Of a DNA stretch of 9,230 nt, positions 7,017 through 9,230 are shown one piece after another. A model generated the notes under the pieces. The model was not told the DNA's origin. It did not search any database and worked only from the letters and a program-made list of their open reading frames with translations. Position numbers and translations under genes: made by a program. Source of the stretch: Desulfobulbus sp. (GTDB lineage Bacteria; Desulfobacterota; Desulfobulbia; Desulfobulbales; Desulfobulbaceae); NCBI GenBank assembly GCA_028684915.1, contig JAQUEZ010000239.1, positions 1-9,230 of the forward strand. Reading direction: 5' to 3'. How positions within the stretch are numbered: position 1 is the first letter of the stretch; each line of letters begins with the position of its first letter.

Positions 7017-8069
7017 ATGTACAAAATTGCCGTGATCGGCGGGGACGGAACCGGCCCCGAGGTCGTTCGTGAGGGTCTGAAGGTTCTGGATGCAGTGAAC
7101 AGCAAATATGGGATCAAGATGGAGTATACTCCGTTTGATTTCGGCGGCGAGCGTTACCTGCGCACCGGCGAGGTGCTGCCGGAGACGGCGGTTTCCGACC
7201 TGCGGCAGTTCGATGCCATTTTCCTGGGTGCTATTGGTCACCCCGACGTGAAACCGGGCATTCTCGAGAAGGGTATCCTGTTGAAGCTCCGCTTCGAATT
7301 GGACCAGTACATCAACCTGCGCCCGGTTAAGCTCTACCCGAACGTGGAGACTCCGCTGAAGGACAAGAAGCCTGAAGACATTGATTTCGTGGTTGTTCGC
7401 GAGAACAGCGAGGGCCTCTATACCGGTTCCGGCGGCGTGCTGAAAAAGGGCACTCCGGACGAGGTTGCCATTCAGACCTCCATCAATACCCGTAAAGGGG
7501 TGGAGCGTTGTCTCCGCTATGCTTTTGAATATACCCGCAAGCGCAACAAGAACAAAAACCTGACCCTCTGTGGCAAGACCAACGTGCTTACCTTTGCCTT
7601 CGACCTGTGGGAACGTGCTTTCCATGAGATCGGCGCCAAGGATTTTGCCGATATCAAGCGTGAATACGCCCATGTTGATGCTACCACCATGTGGATGGTG
7701 AAAAACCCCGAGTGGTTCGACGTGATCGTGACTGACAATATGTTCGGCGACATCATCACCGACCTGGGCGCCATGGTGCAGGGCGGCATGGGTATCGCTG
7801 CCGGCGGTAACATCAATCCGGAAGGCGTTTCCATGTTCGAGCCGATCGGCGGCAGTGCACCGAAGTACACCGGCAAGAACGTTATCAATCCGATGGCGGC
7901 AATCGGCGCGGCCCAGATGATGCTCGACATCCTTGGTGAAGAAAAGGCTGCGAAAGATGTTGAGACCGCGATGGTTGGTGTCATGCAGCAGATGAAGAGC
8001 ATGAGCGCCGGCAAGATGGGCTACTCGACCACCGAGATCGGCGATATGGTCGCCAAGGCAGTCAGCTAG
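7017..8069 (+). CDS. leuB: 3-isopropylmalate dehydrogenase-type beta-decarboxylating dehydrogenase
   Basis: Oxidises and decarboxylates (2R,3S)-3-isopropylmalate with NAD+ to 2-oxoisocaproate in leucine synthesis; similar enzymes also serve the citramalate route to isoleucine. The 350-residue protein starts GGDGTGPEV (8-16). Substrate arginines fit R92, R102 (LRP) and R128; the catalytic lysine is K187 in GKTNVL; metal-binding aspartates are D221, D245 and D249 (DNMFGDIITDLG). The nucleotide loop is GGSAPKYTGKNVINP (278-292). Residues 128-133 read RENSEG, where many bacterial LeuB proteins have RELTGG. REN forms also occur in archaeal LeuB and in isocitrate, homoisocitrate and tartrate dehydrogenases, so substrate specificity is less certain than family. 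The gene has its own promoter, a strong ribosome site and a downstream terminator, and is visibly richer in GC than the sugar genes. Adjacency to asd supports an amino-acid role. Confidence 0.85.
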   Translation: MYKIAVIGGDGTGPEVVREGLKVLDAVNSKYGIKMEYTPFDFGGERYLRTGEVLPETAVSDLRQFDAIFLGAIGHPDVKPGILEKGILLKLRFELDQYINLRPVKLYPNVETPLKDKKPEDIDFVVVRENSEGLYTGSGGVLKKGTPDEVAIQTSINTRKGVERCLRYAFEYTRKRNKNKNLTLCGKTNVLTFAFDLWERAFHEIGAKDFADIKREYAHVDATTMWMVKNPEWFDVIVTDNMFGDIITDLGAMVQGGMGIAAGGNINPEGVSMFEPIGGSAPKYTGKNVINPMAAIGAAQMMLDILGEEKAAKDVETAMVGVMQQMKSMSAGKMGYSTTEIGDMVAKAVS

Positions 8070-8097
8070 GATAAAAATAAATCCTGATTAAAATATG

Positions 8098-8167
8098 ACC
8101 CGTAGCAGGCGATGCTTCTCTCTGAGGAGTAATGCCGCTGATGAAAGAAGATTTCTGTCGGGTTTGA
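8098..8167 (+). other. Foldable element with an 11-codon mini-ORF downstream of leuB
   Basis: GAGGAG (8124-8129) is an excellent ribosome site for an ATG at 8132 that opens an 11-codon frame ending in TGA at 8165-8167. The same GAGGAG pairs with CTTCTC (8115-8120) over a three-base loop, flanked by GGC/GCC (8108-8110 with 8134-8136) and an outer ACCCG/CGGGT pairing (8098-8102 with 8159-8163). The nested pairings suggest a structured 3' region or small RNA ending at the terminator just downstream. No known riboswitch class was recognised. The peptide may be incidental. Confidence 0.3.
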
Positions 8168-8171
8168 ACTG

Positions 8172-8211
8172 GAAAGGGGGGCGGAATCAAAAAGCCCTCC
8201 TTTCTTTTTTT
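8172..8211 (+). terminator. Intrinsic terminator downstream of leuB
   Basis: An 11-base-pair stem (8172-8182 with 8194-8204, one G-U pair) encloses an 11-base loop and is followed by seven Ts (8205-8211). This is a textbook Rho-independent terminator. It should end the leuB transcript before asd. Confidence 0.85.
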
Positions 8212-8212
8212 G

Positions 8213-8242
8213 TTGACAAGAGACGTTTACTGTAAATAAAAT
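8213..8242 (+). promoter_or_regulatory. Sigma70-like promoter for asd
   Basis: TTGACA (8213-8218) and TAAAAT (8237-8242) are separated by 18 bases. They start almost directly after the T run of the leuB terminator, so asd appears to be a new transcription unit. The expected start point is near 8249, with a leader of about 55 bases. Confidence 0.7.
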
Positions 8243-8257
8243 TGTAAGATTTTTCGT

Positions 8258-8278
8258 CGGCCGACCAAGCTTTGGCCG
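8258..8278 (+). promoter_or_regulatory. Inverted repeat in the asd leader
   Basis: CGGCC (8258-8262) and GGCCG (8274-8278) form a short stem around a loop containing AAGCTT, just downstream of the predicted transcription start. It could be a small leader hairpin or an operator. It is too short to assign. Confidence 0.3.
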
Positions 8279-8303
8279 CCCAAGAGAGGAGACTGGCAAT
8301 ACA

Positions 8304-9230
8304 ATGGCAAAAAAACTGTGGAATGTTGCCATAGCCGGTGCCACTGGCGCCGTCGGCAACCAGATGATTGAGTGTCTTGAAGAGAGGGATTTTCCGATCG
8401 GGAAAATCAAGTTCCTGGCCAGTGAGCGGAGTATCGGCAAGGTTCTCGAGTATAAGGGCAAGCCGGTTCAGGTCGAACTGCTGGATCATGATGCCTTTGA
8501 GGGAATTGATATTGCCCTGTTTTCGGCCGGCGGCAGCAGGTCGCTGGAGTTCGCTCCTTCCGCGGCCCGGGCAGGGGCGGTCTGTATCGACAATTCCAGT
8601 GCTTGGCGAATGGATCCGGATGTGCCGTTGGTTGTTCCCGAAGTGAACCCTCACGCTATAGCCGGCTACACGAAAAAAGGTATTATTGCCAACCCCAACT
8701 GTTCCACTATCCAGATGGTGGTGGCCCTCAAGCCGTTGCACGATTACGGCACCATCAAGCGGCTTATCGTGTCAACTTACCAGGCTGTTTCAGGAACCGG
8801 CAAGAAGGCGATTGATGAACTGCGCATCCAGACGGGCGAGATGTTGAATGGACGTCCCGCGGAAGCGAAGGTCTATCCGCACCGGATTGCTTTTAACTGC
8901 CTGCCGCAAATCGATTCCTTCGAGCCGAACGGCTACACCAAGGAAGAGATGAAAATGGTCAACGAGACGATCAAGATCATGGAGTCGCCAATCCGCGTGA
9001 CTGCCACGACAGTTCGTGTTCCGGTATTCTTCGGCCATTCCGAGTCGGTGAATATTGAGACCGAGAAGAAGATAACCGTTGCCAAGGCCTTTGACCTGCT
9101 GAAGAATGCACCGGGTTGCAAGTTGGTTGACGATGTTGCCAACGGTGTCTACCCGATGCCGATTGATGCGGCAGGCAAGGACCTTACTTTCGTCGGCAGG
9201 ATTCGCGAAGATGAGTCGATCGATAATGGC
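8304..9230 (+). CDS. asd: Aspartate-semialdehyde dehydrogenase, 3' end outside window
   Basis: Reduces aspartyl phosphate to aspartate semialdehyde with NADPH, the branch point to lysine, diaminopimelate, threonine and methionine. The ATG at 8304 follows AGAGGAG at 8285-8291 (a slightly long spacer). The frame is open to the last base, giving 309 residues of a usual ~340. Seen are the NADP-binding GATGAVG (12-18), SAGGS (74-78), DNSSAWRMD (96-104), VVPEVN (110-115), the active-site cysteine C133 in NPNCST, Q160 in YQAVSGTGKKA, and the probable catalytic histidine H245 in VFFGHSE. It belongs to the common bacterial Asd branch, and the wording closely recalls Geobacter Asd, supporting the taxonomic guess. 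Its own promoter and the upstream terminator suggest expression separate from leuB. Confidence 0.95.
   Translation, partial: MAKKLWNVAIAGATGAVGNQMIECLEERDFPIGKIKFLASERSIGKVLEYKGKPVQVELLDHDAFEGIDIALFSAGGSRSLEFAPSAARAGAVCIDNSSAWRMDPDVPLVVPEVNPHAIAGYTKKGIIANPNCSTIQMVVALKPLHDYGTIKRLIVSTYQAVSGTGKKAIDELRIQTGEMLNGRPAEAKVYPHRIAFNCLPQIDSFEPNGYTKEEMKMVNETIKIMESPIRVTATTVRVPVFFGHSESVNIETEKKITVAKAFDLLKNAPGCKLVDDVANGVYPMPIDAAGKDLTFVGRIREDESIDNG

Noticed and set aside
6972..7673. Long minus-strand open frame of 233 codons opposite leuB
   Set aside because: It lies fully antisense to a well-supported gene, has no recognisable motif, and is expected from GC-rich codon structure.
7517..8014. Minus-strand open frame of 165 codons opposite the 3' half of leuB
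   Set aside because: Low-complexity hydrophobic product opposite conserved coding sequence; no family resemblance.
8070..8172. Known riboswitch (c-di-GMP GEMM, lysine, SAM types) between leuB and asd
   Set aside because: None of the conserved cores I know for these classes is present, and a terminator and new promoter lie between this element and asd.
8187..8741. Minus-strand open frame of 184 codons across the terminator, asd promoter and asd start
   Set aside because: It crosses strong plus-strand signals and asd, and its product is not recognisable.

Overview
The window looks like the junction between a surface-polysaccharide (O-antigen or capsule type) gene cluster and conserved amino-acid biosynthesis genes in a Gram-negative bacterium. 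A leuB-type gene followed by asd, with a protein style recalling Geobacter relatives, suggests Desulfuromonadota/Geobacterales. That placement is an inference from memory of protein families, not a search. By eye, the left two thirds is AT-rich with mixed codon use, while leuB and asd are clearly more GC-rich. This is typical of a variable sugar locus sitting beside core genes.

Region 1 (1-1726): the 3' part of a pseudaminic acid synthase gene (pseI), then, four bases on, an unrecognised 338-residue protein whose C-terminal half resembles a GT-B-like fold. Region 2 (1713-2205): a scar. It holds a 55-codon stub of a GT4-type glycosyltransferase and a degenerate IS3-family left end with the beginning of orfA, running straight into the next gene. 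Region 3 (2193-6558): a tightly packed four-gene operon. It encodes a large HAD-domain protein (COG5610 type), a CDP-glycerol glycerophosphotransferase (TagB/TagF family), glycerol-3-phosphate cytidylyltransferase (TagD) and an integral-membrane CDP-alcohol phosphotransferase. Three of these four are linked to CDP-polyol chemistry, so the cell probably makes CDP-glycerol and puts glycerol phosphate on a surface glycan that may also carry pseudaminic acid.

Region 4 (6559-7016): 458 bases without a convincing gene. It contains two possible decayed coding fragments and, at its right end, a good promoter for leuB. Region 5 (7017-9230): leuB with a strong ribosome binding site, a 234-base gap holding a foldable element and mini-ORF, a strong intrinsic terminator and a second sigma70-like promoter, then asd, which runs off the window. 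leuB and asd are therefore probably separate transcription units although they are adjacent.

The most interesting points are the teichoic-acid-like CDP-glycerol module in a Gram-negative sugar locus, the unassigned CDP-alcohol phosphotransferase and unknown protein within it, and the glycosyltransferase/IS scar that marks recent remodelling of the cluster.
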